Shown here piece after piece: positions 36,862 to 47,654 of a stretch of 64,000 bases of DNA. Origin of the DNA: Gallionellaceae bacterium. GTDB lineage: Bacteria; Pseudomonadota; Gammaproteobacteria; Burkholderiales; Gallionellaceae. The position numbers were made by a program, and so were the translations under genes. The DNA lies in the NCBI GenBank assembly GCA_009773615.1, contig WSYA01000005.1:1-64000 (forward strand), read 5' to 3'. The notes under the pieces were generated by a model. The model saw nothing but the letters and a program-made list of their open reading frames with translations. It was not told the DNA's origin and ran no database searches. Position 1 is the first letter of the stretch. Each line of letters begins with the position of its first letter.

Positions 36862-37564
36862 ATTTAGCATCATCGCAGTATTTTTCGTCGGCCTGCTCGG
36901 TGGCGTCCACTGTCTCGGCATGTGCGGCAGCATCGTCGGCATCTTCACGGCGCAAGTGCCGAAAGATGAAGCGCGCTGGCCTTTTCACTTGGCCTACAGC
37001 GGCGGGCGCATCGCCAGTTATGCGGCGGCAGGCGCGTTGGTCGGCGCGATCGGTCAGGCCGGATTGCTGATGCGTGACGCGGTGCCGGTGCAACATCTGC
37101 TGTTCGCGTTGTCCAGTTTGATGCTGGTCGCCTTGGGTTTGTATCTTGCGGGCGTATGGGGCGCGGTGAGGCAACTCGAGCAACTGGGTGTCGGGTTGTG
37201 GCTTCGGCTGAAACCCTATACCTCGCGCCTGCTGCCGGTGAATACGGTGCCGCGAGCTCTGGGGTTGGGGGCGTTGTGGGGCTGGTTGCCGTGCGGGCTG
37301 GTGTACAGCGTGTTGCTCACCGCGCTGGCGAGCGGCAGTGCGGCACAGGGCGCGCTAATCATGTTGGCGTTTGGCTTGGGTACATTGCCGAATCTTCTGG
37401 CGATCGGATTGTTTTGGGAAAGCATCAAAGGTTGGGTGCAGTCGCCGCGTGTGCGGCTGGCGGCAGGGCTGTTGGTGGTGACCTTGGGTGTGTATGGCTT
37501 GTATAAGGTCGCTTACACGTTTTACATGTACGGATGGACGGGAGCGTGTCATGTGGCTGCGTAA
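36854..37564 (+). CDS. TauE/SafE-type (COG2836) membrane protein
   Basis: A 236-residue inner-membrane protein with about six helices, related to the SafE/COG2836 family often linked to copper delivery and cytochrome oxidase maturation. The first helix carries the typical GGVHCLGMCGSIVG (residues about 15-28), with conserved His-Cys and Cys that may bind metal. The second repeat has GWLPCGLVYSVLL. ATG 36854 overlaps the end of bioD by 8 bases and its stop lies inside the next gene, a SCO1-like copper chaperone, supporting a copper-related role. Substrate not proven. Confidence 0.8.
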   Translation: MAEFSIIAVFFVGLLGGVHCLGMCGSIVGIFTAQVPKDEARWPFHLAYSGGRIASYAAAGALVGAIGQAGLLMRDAVPVQHLLFALSSLMLVALGLYLAGVWGAVRQLEQLGVGLWLRLKPYTSRLLPVNTVPRALGLGALWGWLPCGLVYSVLLTALASGSAAQGALIMLAFGLGTLPNLLAIGLFWESIKGWVQSPRVRLAAGLLVVTLGVYGLYKVAYTFYMYGWTGACHVAA

Positions 37565-38138
37565 CTTAATTTGCGGGTTGGTTATTTTGCTCATCGCGGG
37601 ATGCGGCGAAGCGAAGCTGCCGTCGCCCTTTAAAGCCAGCGACGTCAGCTCCCAATATGCCCAAGCCGACTTCCATCTTTTCGACGCGGGGGGAAAGCCG
37701 CGCAGTCTGGCCGACTATAGAGGCAAGGTGGTCGCAATGTTTTTCGGCTACACGCACTGTCCTGATGTGTGTCCCACTACGCTGGCGGATATGGCGCAGG
37801 TGATGCGTCTGCTCGACAAGGATGCCGATAAGCTGCAGGTGCTGTTCGTCACGCTCGACCCCGAGCGCGACACGCGCGAGTTGCTGGCGCAATATGTGCC
37901 GGCATTTCATCCTGCATTTGCGGGGTTGTCGGGCGATGCGGTCGCCACCGCGCAGGTGGCAAAAGCGTTCGGTGTGAAGTACAGGAAACAAGAGGGAAGC
38001 GGCAGTTATACTTTGGATCACTCAGCGGGAACTTATCTGATCGCGCCGGGTGGCAAGTTTGTGCTTTTGGCACCCTACCAGCAAAAGACCGAATTTCTGC
38101 TGCGGGACATCAAGCTGCTATTAGCGATGAGTCGATGA
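37551..38138 (+). CDS. SCO1/SenC-like copper chaperone lipoprotein
   Basis: A 195-residue thioredoxin-fold protein. The lipobox LLIAGC places a lipidated Cys at residue 18. The copper-binding motif is THCPDVCPTT (Cys70, Cys74) with a distal His in YTLDHSAGTYLI, all ligands present. SCO proteins deliver copper to the CuA site of cytochrome oxidase or act as thiol reductases. It overlaps the SafE-like gene by 14 bases; together they look like a small copper-handling pair appended to the biotin operon. Confidence 0.9.
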   Translation: MWLRNLICGLVILLIAGCGEAKLPSPFKASDVSSQYAQADFHLFDAGGKPRSLADYRGKVVAMFFGYTHCPDVCPTTLADMAQVMRLLDKDADKLQVLFVTLDPERDTRELLAQYVPAFHPAFAGLSGDAVATAQVAKAFGVKYRKQEGSGSYTLDHSAGTYLIAPGGKFVLLAPYQQKTEFLLRDIKLLLAMSR

Positions 38139-38148
38139 AAGGAAGGCA

Positions 38149-39918
38149 ATGATGGACACTCCCTCATTTTGGGAAGAAATCAGTTTTCGCATCGACGCGG
38201 AAAATCTGCCGATACGCGCAGACCAGATCCGCGAGCGTTTGCGTTTTTTCCCTGCCATGGTGGGGAGCCAGACAATTCTTGAGCCCTTGACGGTCGGCTT
38301 GTTGTGGAATCAGGCATCGCATACAGGCCTGCTGGTCTGGCTGGCGGTGCTGCTGCTGATGCACTGTGCCGAAATGTGGTCGTGGTGGAAATATCGCTCT
38401 GCCGTGCAGACTGTCGAGCAGTGCCGGATGTGGAGCCGTGCCTTCAATGTATTTGCGGGCGTGGTTGGTCTGATGTGGGGAACTGCGGTCATGTATTTTT
38501 TTCCGGTCGATTTGGCGAATCAGGCATTGTTCATTTGCGTGATATTGGGATTGTCGGCCGGCGCGGTGACCATGAATCCGGTTTACCCGCCAGCCTTGTA
38601 TCTGTTCCAAAGTAGCATCCTGTTGCCCACTATAGTGCGTGTCGCCTACGAAGGGGATTCCGTGCACTGGGTTCTCGCTGCGATGCTGGCCTTGTTTACT
38701 TTTGTGGCGATCAACTCCGGGCGGCAGTTGGCGAAAACATTTTTTATATCGTTAAGTCAGCGTTATGAAAATCTCTTTCTGGTAGAGCAATTGACCAAGG
38801 AGAAATCTCGTGCAGAATCGGCCAATCGGGAGAAGTCGCGCTTTTTGGCGACAGCCAGTCATGACCTGCGTCAACCTTTGCAGGCGCTGATGTTGTTCAG
38901 CGACGCGATACAGGAAGTGGCGCAAGAAAAGGAAACGAAACAGCTGTCCGCGCAGATCGGCAAGTCGGTGAATGCGCTGGTGGAAATGTTCGACGAACTG
39001 CTTGATGTTTCAAGGCTGGAGGCGGGAATCGTGGAGGTGCGCTGGCAGAACTTCGAATTGCAGCCATTGCTGGATCGACTGTATGTTGACATGGCTCCGC
39101 TCGCTCAGAGCAAAGGGTTGGGTTTCTATATGCCTGTCGTGGATGGCGTCGTTTATAGCGACCCTTTTCTGCTTGATCGCATTTTGCGCAATCTGATCTC
39201 CAATGCCATACGTTATACGGACAAGGGCGATGTGGACGTGCGTTGCGCGCCTGTGGTTGAGGGTTTTCGCTTCGCGGTCATCGATACGGGTATCGGCATC
39301 GCCCCCGAAGCGTTGCCGCATCTTTTTGAAGAATATTATCAGGTGGACAATCAGCACCGGAACCGGCGCAAGGGATTGGGGCTGGGATTGTCCATCGTGC
39401 GTCGTGTAGAGGGTTTGTTGGGATGTAAAGTCGAAGTGAAGTCGGAGCCGGGGAAAGGTTCCGAATTCAGTTTGGTTGTGCAGCGGGGCGAGACGGAGCA
39501 GTTGGCGCAACCGTTCGTTATCACGCATTCTCGCCACGATTTGCGGGGTGTGGCGGTGGCGTTGGTGGAAGATGATCCAGACATTCGCCTGCTGATTACG
39601 GGCTTGATGGCTGACTGGGGTTGCCGCGTGTTCGCGGGGGAGCTTGCCGAAGACGTGATGCGCGAGATGGATGTCGCGGGGCTGCGCCCCGATCTGCTGG
39701 TGTGCGATTATCGTCTGCCGCAGGGTGTGACGGCGGTGTATGTGATTGAACGCATGCGCGAACTGTGGGGTAATGTGCCTTCTCTGGTGTTGACGGGCGA
39801 TACGGCGGCTGAGGTGTTACAGGAAATTCATGCCAGCGGGGCGATATTGCTGCATAAACCCATCGCGCCGGCGCGTTTACGCACCATGATGCATTTCGCT
39901 CTGCATGGAGAGGGTTGA
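38149..39918 (+). CDS. Hybrid sensor histidine kinase/response regulator
   Basis: A 589-residue protein. The N-terminal 210 residues hold about five or six membrane helices without an obvious known sensor domain. Then a dimerisation/phosphoacceptor segment SHDLRQPLQ (His238), ATPase blocks NLISNAIRYT, DTGIGIAP and GLGLGLSIV, and a C-terminal receiver with phosphorylatable Asp520 in VCDYRLPQG and Lys in LLHKPIAPA. The signal is unknown. It begins 10 bases after the SCO gene; a LuxR-type regulator follows after a 172-base gap in which no clear terminator is seen. Confidence 0.9.
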   Translation: MMDTPSFWEEISFRIDAENLPIRADQIRERLRFFPAMVGSQTILEPLTVGLLWNQASHTGLLVWLAVLLLMHCAEMWSWWKYRSAVQTVEQCRMWSRAFNVFAGVVGLMWGTAVMYFFPVDLANQALFICVILGLSAGAVTMNPVYPPALYLFQSSILLPTIVRVAYEGDSVHWVLAAMLALFTFVAINSGRQLAKTFFISLSQRYENLFLVEQLTKEKSRAESANREKSRFLATASHDLRQPLQALMLFSDAIQEVAQEKETKQLSAQIGKSVNALVEMFDELLDVSRLEAGIVEVRWQNFELQPLLDRLYVDMAPLAQSKGLGFYMPVVDGVVYSDPFLLDRILRNLISNAIRYTDKGDVDVRCAPVVEGFRFAVIDTGIGIAPEALPHLFEEYYQVDNQHRNRRKGLGLGLSIVRRVEGLLGCKVEVKSEPGKGSEFSLVVQRGETEQLAQPFVITHSRHDLRGVAVALVEDDPDIRLLITGLMADWGCRVFAGELAEDVMREMDVAGLRPDLLVCDYRLPQGVTAVYVIERMRELWGNVPSLVLTGDTAAEVLQEIHASGAILLHKPIAPARLRTMMHFALHGEG

Positions 39919-40090
39919 GCTAGCGTGCGGGGATGATATGATTGCGAGCAGAGGGTGAAATGGTCTTTCGCGTTCGTTCTTTCTCCCGCTTACGGGATAA
40001 TCAGCGACTTCACGGTTTTATCGTGCTTAGTCGAATGGCTAGTTAGAGAGAGGGGCTTCTTGTAAGAAATGAGGAGAGGGCAGGGGCAGA

Positions 40091-40786
40091 ATGAAAATTA
40101 AGGTCTTGATGGTCGATGACCATGCGCTTTTTCGCGACGGTATGCGCTATGTTTTGCAGCAACTCGCCGACGAGGTCGAGGTGATCGACTCGGGTGATTT
40201 CGTGGACGGGATGAAACAGGCTGCCAACAATCCAGACTTGGATTTGACGCTGCTGGATCTGCATATGCCGGGGAGCGACGGGGCGAAGTCTATTCTGGAT
40301 TTTCATACGGCTAACCCGAGTATTCCGTTGGTGGTGGTGTCCGGCTCCGATCAGCGCGAAGACATAGAAAAGGTGATGGAATACGGTGCGATGGGTTTTA
40401 TATCGAAGATGTCGTCGAGCAAGATGATGTTATCCGCACTGCGCATGGTTCTGGACGGAGGGGTTTATCTGCCGCCGCAGCTGTTGCAGCAAGCGATGGC
40501 AGGCCTGGATCAGGGGGCTGGTAATGCGGATAAGCGCACCGCCCGTCAAAATAAGAGCGGTTTGACCACGCGTCAGATGCAGACGCTTCAATGGCTCGCA
40601 GAAGGCCTGTCCAACAAAGAGATTTCGGAAAGAATGAGTCTGGCCGAGGGCACGGTAAAAATCCATACGGCGGCGGTGTATCAGGCGTTGCGCGTGAGTT
40701 CCCGTTTGGAGGCGGTGAGCGCGGCAAGACGTTTGGGTTTCCTGCCCTCGACGGAATCGGATGCCAATGGCCCAGCCGTACAATAG
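40091..40786 (+). CDS. LuxR/NarL-type response regulator
   Basis: A 231-residue two-domain regulator. The receiver has Asp9/Asp10, phosphoacceptor Asp56 in LLDLHMPG, and Lys in GFISKMSS; the C-terminal helix-turn-helix is [25 protein letters not shown] followed by AEGTVKIH, typical of the NarL/FixJ group. It is the likely partner of the upstream hybrid kinase. Its 3' end overlaps the start of ftsK by 26 bases. A purine-rich GAGGAGAGGGCAGGGG precedes the ATG. Confidence 0.9.
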   Translation: MKIKVLMVDDHALFRDGMRYVLQQLADEVEVIDSGDFVDGMKQAANNPDLDLTLLDLHMPGSDGAKSILDFHTANPSIPLVVVSGSDQREDIEKVMEYGAMGFISKMSSSKMMLSALRMVLDGGVYLPPQLLQQAMAGLDQGAGNADKRTARQNKSGLTTRQMQTLQWLAEGLSNKEISERMSLAEGTVKIHTAAVYQALRVSSRLEAVSAARRLGFLPSTESDANGPAVQ

Positions 40787-43043
40787 CGCTTTGCAACCGC
40801 TTACTGAAAGACTGCTCACCTTGTTGCGCGAATCCCGCTGGCTGCTGCTGGTGGCCGCAGCGTTCTATTTCATCCTCGTCCTGTACGGTTATGACCGCGC
40901 CGATTCGGCTTGGTCGCACAGCGCCGGTTCCGCCGCGATACACAATCCGGGAGGGTTGCTCGGCGCATGGCTGGCCGACCTCATGCTGTATATCTTCGGT
41001 TTTTCCGCATGGTGGTGGGTGGGGTTGCTGTTGCAACGCGTGTCGGCGAATTACCGCAGCATTCGCGCCGACAGTCTGTTCGGAGAACGCGCCCTGTGGA
41101 TGGTGCTGCTGGGTTTTTTCATCCTGTTGTTTTCCAGCAGCGCGCTGGAGGCATTGCAGATGTATAGATGGAAAGTGGCGTTGCCGCTGGCACCCGGGGG
41201 CATGTTGGGCGCCGTGCTGGGGAACATGCTGGCGCACCTTGTCGGCTATACCGGGGCGACTTTGTTGTTGCTGGCCTTGATGGCGGCGAGTTTCAGTTTG
41301 TTCACCGGCTTGTCGTGGTTGCGTTTCATCGATGGTTTGGGCGAGGCTGTCGAAACTGCCTATCTGTGGGCGCGCAATGCATGGCAGACGCGTCAGGACA
41401 AGCGCATCGGCGCACAAGCCGTCACCGAGCGTAGCGTGATCGTGGAAGTGGAAAAGAAACGTGTGGAGGAGCATCAGCCCATACGCATCGAAATGCCGGT
41501 GGTCGAAGTGCAGCGCTCCACCCGCGTGGAAAAAGAAAAACAGGTATCGCTGTTTTCAGATATGCCCGACTCGCCTCTGCCGCCTTTGCACCTGTTGGAT
41601 CCGGCTACGCATGAAGTCGAAGTGTTGTCGTCCGACACGCTGGAATTCACCTCGCGTTTGATCGAACGCAAGCTGATGGATTTTGGCGTGGAAGTGAAAG
41701 TGGTTGCCGCCTATCCGGGGCCGGTCATCACGCGTTACGAGATCGAGCCGGCAGTCGGTGTGAAGGGCAGTCAGATCACCAATCTGGTGCGCGATCTGGC
41801 GCGTGCGCTTTCGGTGGTCAGTATCCGTCTGGTAGAGACAATCCCCGGCAAGAGCTTCATGGCGTTGGAGTTGCCCAATCCGAAACGTCAGATGGTGCAT
41901 CTGTCGGAAATTCTCGGCTCGCAGGTGTATGCCGATATGAGTTCGCCGCTGACGATGGCGATGGGCAAGGATATTTCCGGCAAGCCTATCGTCGCCGATC
42001 TGGCGAAGATGCCGCATGTGCTGGTGGCGGGCACCACCGGTTCGGGCAAGTCGGTGGGCATCAATGCCATGATTCTGAGCATTCTCTACAAGGCCACGCC
42101 GCAGGAAGTGCGCCTGCTGTTGATCGACCCCAAGATGCTGGAACTCTCGGTGTATGAGGGCATCCCGCACCTGCTTGCGCCGGTGGTCACCGATATGCGC
42201 CAAGCCGCATCGGGATTGAACTGGTGCGTGCAGGAAATGGACAAGCGCTACAAATTGATGTCGGCGCTCGGAGTGCGCAACATGGCTGGCTACAACCAGA
42301 AAGTGCGCGATGCGATCAAGGCGGACAAGCCGCTGACCAACCCGTTTACGCTCACGCCCGACAATCCCGAGGCGCTGGAAGAACTGCCGTTTATCGTGGT
42401 ATTCATCGACGAGCTGGCCGACCTGATGATGGTGGTGGGCAAGAAAGTTGAAGAACTCATCGCGCGTCTGGCGCAGAAGGCACGCGCTTCCGGCATCCAT
42501 CTGGTGCTGGCGACACAGCGTCCCTCGGTGGATGTGATTACCGGACTCATCAAGGCGAACGTGCCGACGCGTGTGTCGTTCCAAGTGTCGAGCAAAATCG
42601 ACTCGCGCACCATTCTCGATCAGATGGGCGCTGAAGCGTTGCTGGGACAGGGCGACATGCTCTATCTGCCGCCGGGAACAGGCTATCCGCAGCGCATACA
42701 CGGTGCCTTCGTATCCGATCAGGAGGTGCATCGTGTAATCGAGCATCTCAAAGCGCAAGGCGAAGCGAATTACATCGAAGGCGTGCTCACCTCGATGGAA
42801 GAGCAGGGCGACGGCGAAGAACTGGATGGCGGCGCGGATGCCGAAGCCGACCCGCTGTACGACCAAGCTGTGGCTGTCGTACTTAAATCGCGCAGGGCCT
42901 CTATTTCTTTTGTGCAGCGTGATCTGCGCATCGGTTACAACCGTGCCGCGCGTTTGATCGAGCAAATGGAAAAAGCCGGTATCGTTACGCCGATGCAGAG
43001 CAACGGTAATCGCGAAGTGCTAGCTCCGGCACGCAGTGAATAA
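40761..43043 (+). CDS. ftsK: DNA translocase FtsK
   Basis: A 760-residue FtsK. Four membrane helices occupy residues about 28-190, then a short linker and the motor with Walker [11 protein letters not shown] (Lys430) and Walker [13 protein letters not shown]. The C-terminal winged-helix gamma domain ([21 protein letters not shown]) recognises KOPS sites. It clears and aligns chromosome dimers at the division septum. ATG 40761 lies inside the preceding regulator gene; ATG 40767 is an alternative. Downstream are a repeat element and lolA, the conserved ftsK-lolA order. Confidence 0.95.
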   Translation: MPMAQPYNSALQPLTERLLTLLRESRWLLLVAAAFYFILVLYGYDRADSAWSHSAGSAAIHNPGGLLGAWLADLMLYIFGFSAWWWVGLLLQRVSANYRSIRADSLFGERALWMVLLGFFILLFSSSALEALQMYRWKVALPLAPGGMLGAVLGNMLAHLVGYTGATLLLLALMAASFSLFTGLSWLRFIDGLGEAVETAYLWARNAWQTRQDKRIGAQAVTERSVIVEVEKKRVEEHQPIRIEMPVVEVQRSTRVEKEKQVSLFSDMPDSPLPPLHLLDPATHEVEVLSSDTLEFTSRLIERKLMDFGVEVKVVAAYPGPVITRYEIEPAVGVKGSQITNLVRDLARALSVVSIRLVETIPGKSFMALELPNPKRQMVHLSEILGSQVYADMSSPLTMAMGKDISGKPIVADLAKMPHVLVAGTTGSGKSVGINAMILSILYKATPQEVRLLLIDPKMLELSVYEGIPHLLAPVVTDMRQAASGLNWCVQEMDKRYKLMSALGVRNMAGYNQKVRDAIKADKPLTNPFTLTPDNPEALEELPFIVVFIDELADLMMVVGKKVEELIARLAQKARASGIHLVLATQRPSVDVITGLIKANVPTRVSFQVSSKIDSRTILDQMGAEALLGQGDMLYLPPGTGYPQRIHGAFVSDQEVHRVIEHLKAQGEANYIEGVLTSMEEQGDGEELDGGADAEADPLYDQAVAVVLKSRRASISFVQRDLRIGYNRAARLIEQMEKAGIVTPMQSNGNREVLAPARSE

Positions 43044-43055
43044 CCCAAACAATCC

Positions 43056-43157
43056 ACCACAGAGACACAGAGGCACAGAGGAAAAACAAGAGAAACGCCA
43101 ATCAGGTAAATATGTATCTAGGTTTGGGTTTTCTCGGTGTCTCTGTGCCTCTGTGGT
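43056..43157. repeat. CACAGAG inverted-repeat element, copy 3
   Basis: The shortest copy, 102 bp, with arms at 43056-43081 and 43133-43157, same terminal sequence as copies 1 and 2. It fills the ftsK-lolA gap and ends 12 bases before the lolA start. Arms differ from one another at a few G/A positions but still pair. Confidence 0.85.
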
Positions 43158-43169
43158 GAAAGGTTTCAG

Positions 43170-43781
43170 ATGTTGAGATTTTATGTATCCATTTTGTTGC
43201 TGGCATCAACAGCAGCCCACGCCTCCGCCACCGACAAGCTGAAAAACTTCGTCGCCGCCACGCACTCCGCGCAGGCGAACTTCACGCAAGAAGTACAGGA
43301 CAAGAGCGGCAAGCGCATCCAAAGCGCGTCCGGCACCATGCAGTTTGTGCGCCCCGGGAAATTTCGCTGGAGTTACCATAAGCCATACGAGCAGCTCATT
43401 GTGGGGGACGGTAAAAAATTCTGGCTGTACGATGTTGATCTCAATCAGGTCACGGTGAAAAAGCTGGATGCTGCATTGGGCGGTAGTCCGGCGGCGCTGC
43501 TGTCCGGCAACAACGAGATCGAGCGCAGCTTCGTATTGAAAGACCTCGCAGACCGCAATGGACTGGAATGGCTGCAAGCCAAGCCGAAATCATCCGAGAC
43601 CAATTTCGAAAAAATACTCATGGCCTTTAACGCCAAGTCGGAATTGGCGGTGATGGAGTTGTACGACACCTTCGGGCATCGCACCGTGCTGCGTTTCTCT
43701 GAGCTGAAAAACAATCCCCCCTTGTCGTTGCAGCTGTTTACATTCGTGCCGCCCAAAGGCGCGGATGTGCTGGGGGAATAA
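43170..43781 (+). CDS. lolA: Outer-membrane lipoprotein carrier protein
   Basis: A 203-residue periplasmic chaperone. A signal peptide (about 1-17, ending AAHA) precedes the LolA fold with HSAQANFTQEVQD, GTMQFVRPGKFRWSY and YDTFGHRTVLRFSELK. It ferries lipoproteins from LolCDE to LolB. The first upstream frame extension would translate the inverted-repeat element, so ATG 43170 is used. A restriction-modification gene begins 5 bases after its stop. A diverged copy of its last 125 bases occurs at 47854. Confidence 0.94.
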   Translation: MLRFYVSILLLASTAAHASATDKLKNFVAATHSAQANFTQEVQDKSGKRIQSASGTMQFVRPGKFRWSYHKPYEQLIVGDGKKFWLYDVDLNQVTVKKLDAALGGSPAALLSGNNEIERSFVLKDLADRNGLEWLQAKPKSSETNFEKILMAFNAKSELAVMELYDTFGHRTVLRFSELKNNPPLSLQLFTFVPPKGADVLGE

Positions 43782-43786
43782 TCTAA

Positions 43787-46700
43787 ATGGCTCATGTCTC
43801 TAAAACGCCAAGTAAATCACTTTCCCACGCATTGTTGAAAGTCAAACCGGGGCGGGAGCAATTCGAGCAATTTAAGGCCAAGTTGTCTGAACTTGTAGAG
43901 CAGATAAAAGGCAGCCCGGGCGAAAGCGAAGAGCATCACAAGAATCATATCTCCGACTTCCTGAAATACGCATTTAAGTTTCCCGCTTACTTCATCAATA
44001 CTAGTGATCGCATTGATCTGGTTGTCCATAATGGAAAATTACCCACTGATTCTGTGGGTGTAATCATTGAAACAAAACGCCCGACTAATCAGGCGGAAAT
44101 GCCTTCGCTGGATAATCTCAATGTCAAAGCGATGCAGGAGTTGGTGCTTTATTACCTGCGTGAACGCCTGCGCATTATGGGTAAAAATTTCGCCGTCAAG
44201 AATCTCATTATCACGAATGGATACGAGTGGTTCATATTTGACTCCCATGTGTTTGAGAAAGCCTTTGCAAATAATTCGGCACTGATTAAAGATTTTAATG
44301 ACTTTGAAGCGGGACGCTTGTCGGGTAGTACGACAGACTTTTTTTACAAAGAAATTGCCAAGCCTGCGATTGAAAAAATGGGAGATGTCGAATTTACCCA
44401 CTTCGATTTGCGTGAAAAAAGTAGCGATAAAAAACTCATCGCTTTACTCAAAGTATTTTCGCCTGAACATCTGCTAAAACTTCCTTTTGCCAATGACAGC
44501 AACAGTCTAAACAAAGACTTTTATTCTGAATTGCTGCACATCATCGGCTTGATCGAAGTGAAAGACGGTAGCAAGAAACTCATTCAGCGCAAGCAAGAAG
44601 GTGAGCGCAATCGCGCCTCATTGTTGGAAAACGCGATCGCCAAAATGGATGCGCTGGACAAGCTGCGAAACTTTGACAAGCCGAGTTTGTACGGAGAAAC
44701 CACGAAGGAGCAGTTGTTCAACGTAGGGTTGGAGTTGGTCATCACCTGGATCAACCGCGTTCTATTTCTCAAGCTACTTGAAGCCCAGCTTATCGCCTAC
44801 CACAAAGGCGATACGTCTTATGCCTTCCTCAATTTTCAAAGAATCAGAAGTTTTGATGATTTGGATAGTTTGTTTTTTGCGGTACTGGCGCGGAAGCCGG
44901 ATGAACGTGAAGAGGAGATCAAACGGACATTTGCCCAAGTCCCCTATTTGAACAGCTCATTGTTTGAGCCGACCGAGATAGAGAGAAAGACGCTCAATAT
45001 CGGCAACCTGGCTGGCGAGATTGTCTTGCCTCTGTATTCCGCAACGGTACTCAAAGATGCCAAGGGAAAGCGCAGAACGGGCGAGTTAAATACGCTGGAA
45101 TACCTGTTCGCCTTTCTGGAGGCTTACGACTTTGCCAGTGAAGGCAATGATGATCTTAAAGACGACAACAAGGCGCTGATCAATGCCTCCGTGTTGGGGC
45201 TGATCTTTGAAAAAATCAATGGTTACAAAGACGGATCGTTCTTCACTCCCGGCTTTATCACCATGTATATGTGCCGCGAAACATTGCGGCGCGCAGTGGT
45301 GCAGAAATTCAATGAAGTAAAAGGCTGGGATTGCAAAGACACCACCGAGCTATACAACAAGATCGAAGACGGAGTCGAAGCCAACACTATCATCAACAGC
45401 CTGAAGATTTGCGACCCCGCCGTCGGGTCTGGGCATTTTCTGGTGTCCGCGCTGAATGAGCTGATCGCCATCAAAAGCGAACTGGGTATCTTGCAAGATA
45501 CCGAGGGCAAGCGGCTCAAAAATTACTCCATCGAGATCATCAATGACGAACTGCTGGTTCGCGATGAAGAGGGAGACGAATTCACCTACAACCCGACCAA
45601 CCCGGAAAGTGCGCGCGTCCAGAAAACGCTGTTCAACGAAAAGCAGACACTCATCGAAAACTGTCTCTTCGGCGTGGACATCAACCCTAACTCCGTCAAG
45701 ATATGCCGCCTGCGCCTGTGGATCGAGCTGCTTAAAAATGCGTACTACAACGCCGATGGACAACTCGAAACCCTGCCTAACATCGACATCAACATCAAGG
45801 TCGGCAACTCGCTCATCAGCCGCTTTGCCTTGGATGCGGACTTAAAAGATGCGCTCAAGAAGAGCAAGCTGTCTTTGACGGATTATAGAAAAGCGGTTGA
45901 TACCTACCGCAATGCCAGCAGCAAAGAGCAGAAGCGCGAAATGGAGCAGTTGATTGCGGAAATCAAAAGCAACTTTCGTAGCGAGATACAGAGCAATGAC
46001 CCCAAGGCGAAGCGGCTGGTGAATTTGGGCGTAGAGCTCAGAGCTTTGGAGTTGCCGCAAACATTGCTTGAAGAATCCGCCAAAGAGAAGAAAGCGCGGA
46101 AGCAAAAACAGGAAAAGCTCAAACCCCAATTTGACAAGCTGAATGCTGAGATCGAAGAGATTAAGAGCAATAAAGTTTATGAGAATGCCTTTGAGTGGCG
46201 CTTTGAATTTCCAGAAGCATTAAATGACGAGGGCGGGTTCGTGGGATTTGATGTGGTGATTGGTAATCCGCCGTATGTATTTGCGCGCGAGAACTTTACC
46301 GATTCTGACCGTAAATACTTTAACGCCCAATATGCTTTGGCTGCATATCAACTCAATTTGTATATCTTGTTTTTAGAGCGCGGCACGCACTTACTTAAAG
46401 CCCGTGGCGGCTTGGCTTACATCACCCCCAATAACTGGCTCACCATCAACAGCGCGAAAGTGGTGCGCGAGTTTGTGCTGCATCAATCTGATATTAGCGT
46501 CATCAATTTTTATGCGAAGGTGTTTGAAGATGCCAGCGTCGATACCAGTATTCTCATGTATGAAAAAGGCAGTTTTACACCCGCACTCAAGCTCTACGAA
46601 TCCAGTGGTGCGGACACACTCACCTTAGTGCATGAAGCTCAGCCCGATTATTTCTTGGCGCAACGCGATGCCATTATCAATATTGCTGCCTTTAGAGCGG

Positions 46701-47461
46701 GCTCTACGCATGGTTTGTTAGGAAAAATTGAAGCAGGGGCGCAGCCCTTGGATGCGGTGGCGGATGTTAAGGCAGGGCTGATGGTTTATGAAGTTGGCAA
46801 GGGCGAGCCTGTGCAAACTGAGAATATGAAAAATCAGCGCGTACATCATGCAAGGGAAGCATTAGACGATAGTTACTGGCCGTATCTGGATGGGCGTGAT
46901 GTGCAGCGTTACGGCTTGGGCTGGAGCGGTGAGTATTTGTCTTACGGCGACAATTTAGCTGCGCCACGTAAATTTGAGTTGTTCTCTACGCCGCGCATTT
47001 TAGTGCGGCAAATTCCCTCGTCCCCGCCCTACAGCATCCACGCTTGTTATACGACAGAGGTGTGGTTGAATGACCGAAATTCCATGAACATCGTCAACAT
47101 TCAAGACGCGCCGCTGTTTTTGTTGGGGCTGTTAAATTCGCGCTTAATGACGTTTTGGTTCGTGCATAAATTCGGTAAATTGCAGCGCGGCGTGTTTCCG
47201 CAATTCAAAGTGAACGAGCTTGCTCAGTTCCCGATAGCCGTTGCCACGGAAGCGCAAAAACAAGCCATCAGCCAGCGCGTAGAGAAAATCTTGGCGGACA
47301 AAAAAGCAGACTTAAAATCCGACACTACGGGGCTCGACAAAGAAATCGATCAATTGGTCTATGGCCTGTACGGCTTAACGCCCGAAGAGATTGTCATCGT
47401 TGAAGGTAATGCGACGAAAATCCCTGCCACACTGGAGGTGGTTGAGGGGGCAGTCGAATGA
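43787..47461 (+). CDS. Type IIG restriction-modification enzyme (Eco57I-like)
   Basis: A 1224-residue single-chain restriction-methylation enzyme. The N-terminal nuclease has VIIETKRP (Glu95, Lys97), a PD-(D/E)XK core. The N6-adenine methyltransferase has motif I DPAVGSGHFL (Asp543) and motif IV IGNPPYVFA (Asn827). A charged coiled-coil insert (about 690-800) separates them, and the C-terminal region (about 1000-1224) should recognise DNA. It cuts unmodified foreign DNA; specificity is unknown. It starts 5 bases after lolA and probably uses its transcript. A/T-richer sequence and position between lolA and rarA mark it as acquired. Confidence 0.88.
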   Translation: MAHVSKTPSKSLSHALLKVKPGREQFEQFKAKLSELVEQIKGSPGESEEHHKNHISDFLKYAFKFPAYFINTSDRIDLVVHNGKLPTDSVGVIIETKRPTNQAEMPSLDNLNVKAMQELVLYYLRERLRIMGKNFAVKNLIITNGYEWFIFDSHVFEKAFANNSALIKDFNDFEAGRLSGSTTDFFYKEIAKPAIEKMGDVEFTHFDLREKSSDKKLIALLKVFSPEHLLKLPFANDSNSLNKDFYSELLHIIGLIEVKDGSKKLIQRKQEGERNRASLLENAIAKMDALDKLRNFDKPSLYGETTKEQLFNVGLELVITWINRVLFLKLLEAQLIAYHKGDTSYAFLNFQRIRSFDDLDSLFFAVLARKPDEREEEIKRTFAQVPYLNSSLFEPTEIERKTLNIGNLAGEIVLPLYSATVLKDAKGKRRTGELNTLEYLFAFLEAYDFASEGNDDLKDDNKALINASVLGLIFEKINGYKDGSFFTPGFITMYMCRETLRRAVVQKFNEVKGWDCKDTTELYNKIEDGVEANTIINSLKICDPAVGSGHFLVSALNELIAIKSELGILQDTEGKRLKNYSIEIINDELLVRDEEGDEFTYNPTNPESARVQKTLFNEKQTLIENCLFGVDINPNSVKICRLRLWIELLKNAYYNADGQLETLPNIDINIKVGNSLISRFALDADLKDALKKSKLSLTDYRKAVDTYRNASSKEQKREMEQLIAEIKSNFRSEIQSNDPKAKRLVNLGVELRALELPQTLLEESAKEKKARKQKQEKLKPQFDKLNAEIEEIKSNKVYENAFEWRFEFPEALNDEGGFVGFDVVIGNPPYVFARENFTDSDRKYFNAQYALAAYQLNLYILFLERGTHLLKARGGLAYITPNNWLTINSAKVVREFVLHQSDISVINFYAKVFEDASVDTSILMYEKGSFTPALKLYESSGADTLTLVHEAQPDYFLAQRDAIINIAAFRAGSTHGLLGKIEAGAQPLDAVADVKAGLMVYEVGKGEPVQTENMKNQRVHHAREALDDSYWPYLDGRDVQRYGLGWSGEYLSYGDNLAAPRKFELFSTPRILVRQIPSSPPYSIHACYTTEVWLNDRNSMNIVNIQDAPLFLLGLLNSRLMTFWFVHKFGKLQRGVFPQFKVNELAQFPIAVATEAQKQAISQRVEKILADKKADLKSDTTGLDKEIDQLVYGLYGLTPEEIVIVEGNATKIPATLEVVEGAVE

Positions 47462-47654
47462 AAAGTCGTATCATCAATCAATGCCCCAAACGGTCGAATT
47501 CGAGGGGTTTAGAAGTTGGGCGGCTATGCTCGGCATAAGTGCTATGTAGACTTATTTACTTCATTTGAAAACGGAATGCATTGGTTTTATCAACGGAATC
47601 AGTATGTTTTTATGTGCGTTGAAAAGAGAATGCCCCGCTGTTGCCGAGGATAAA

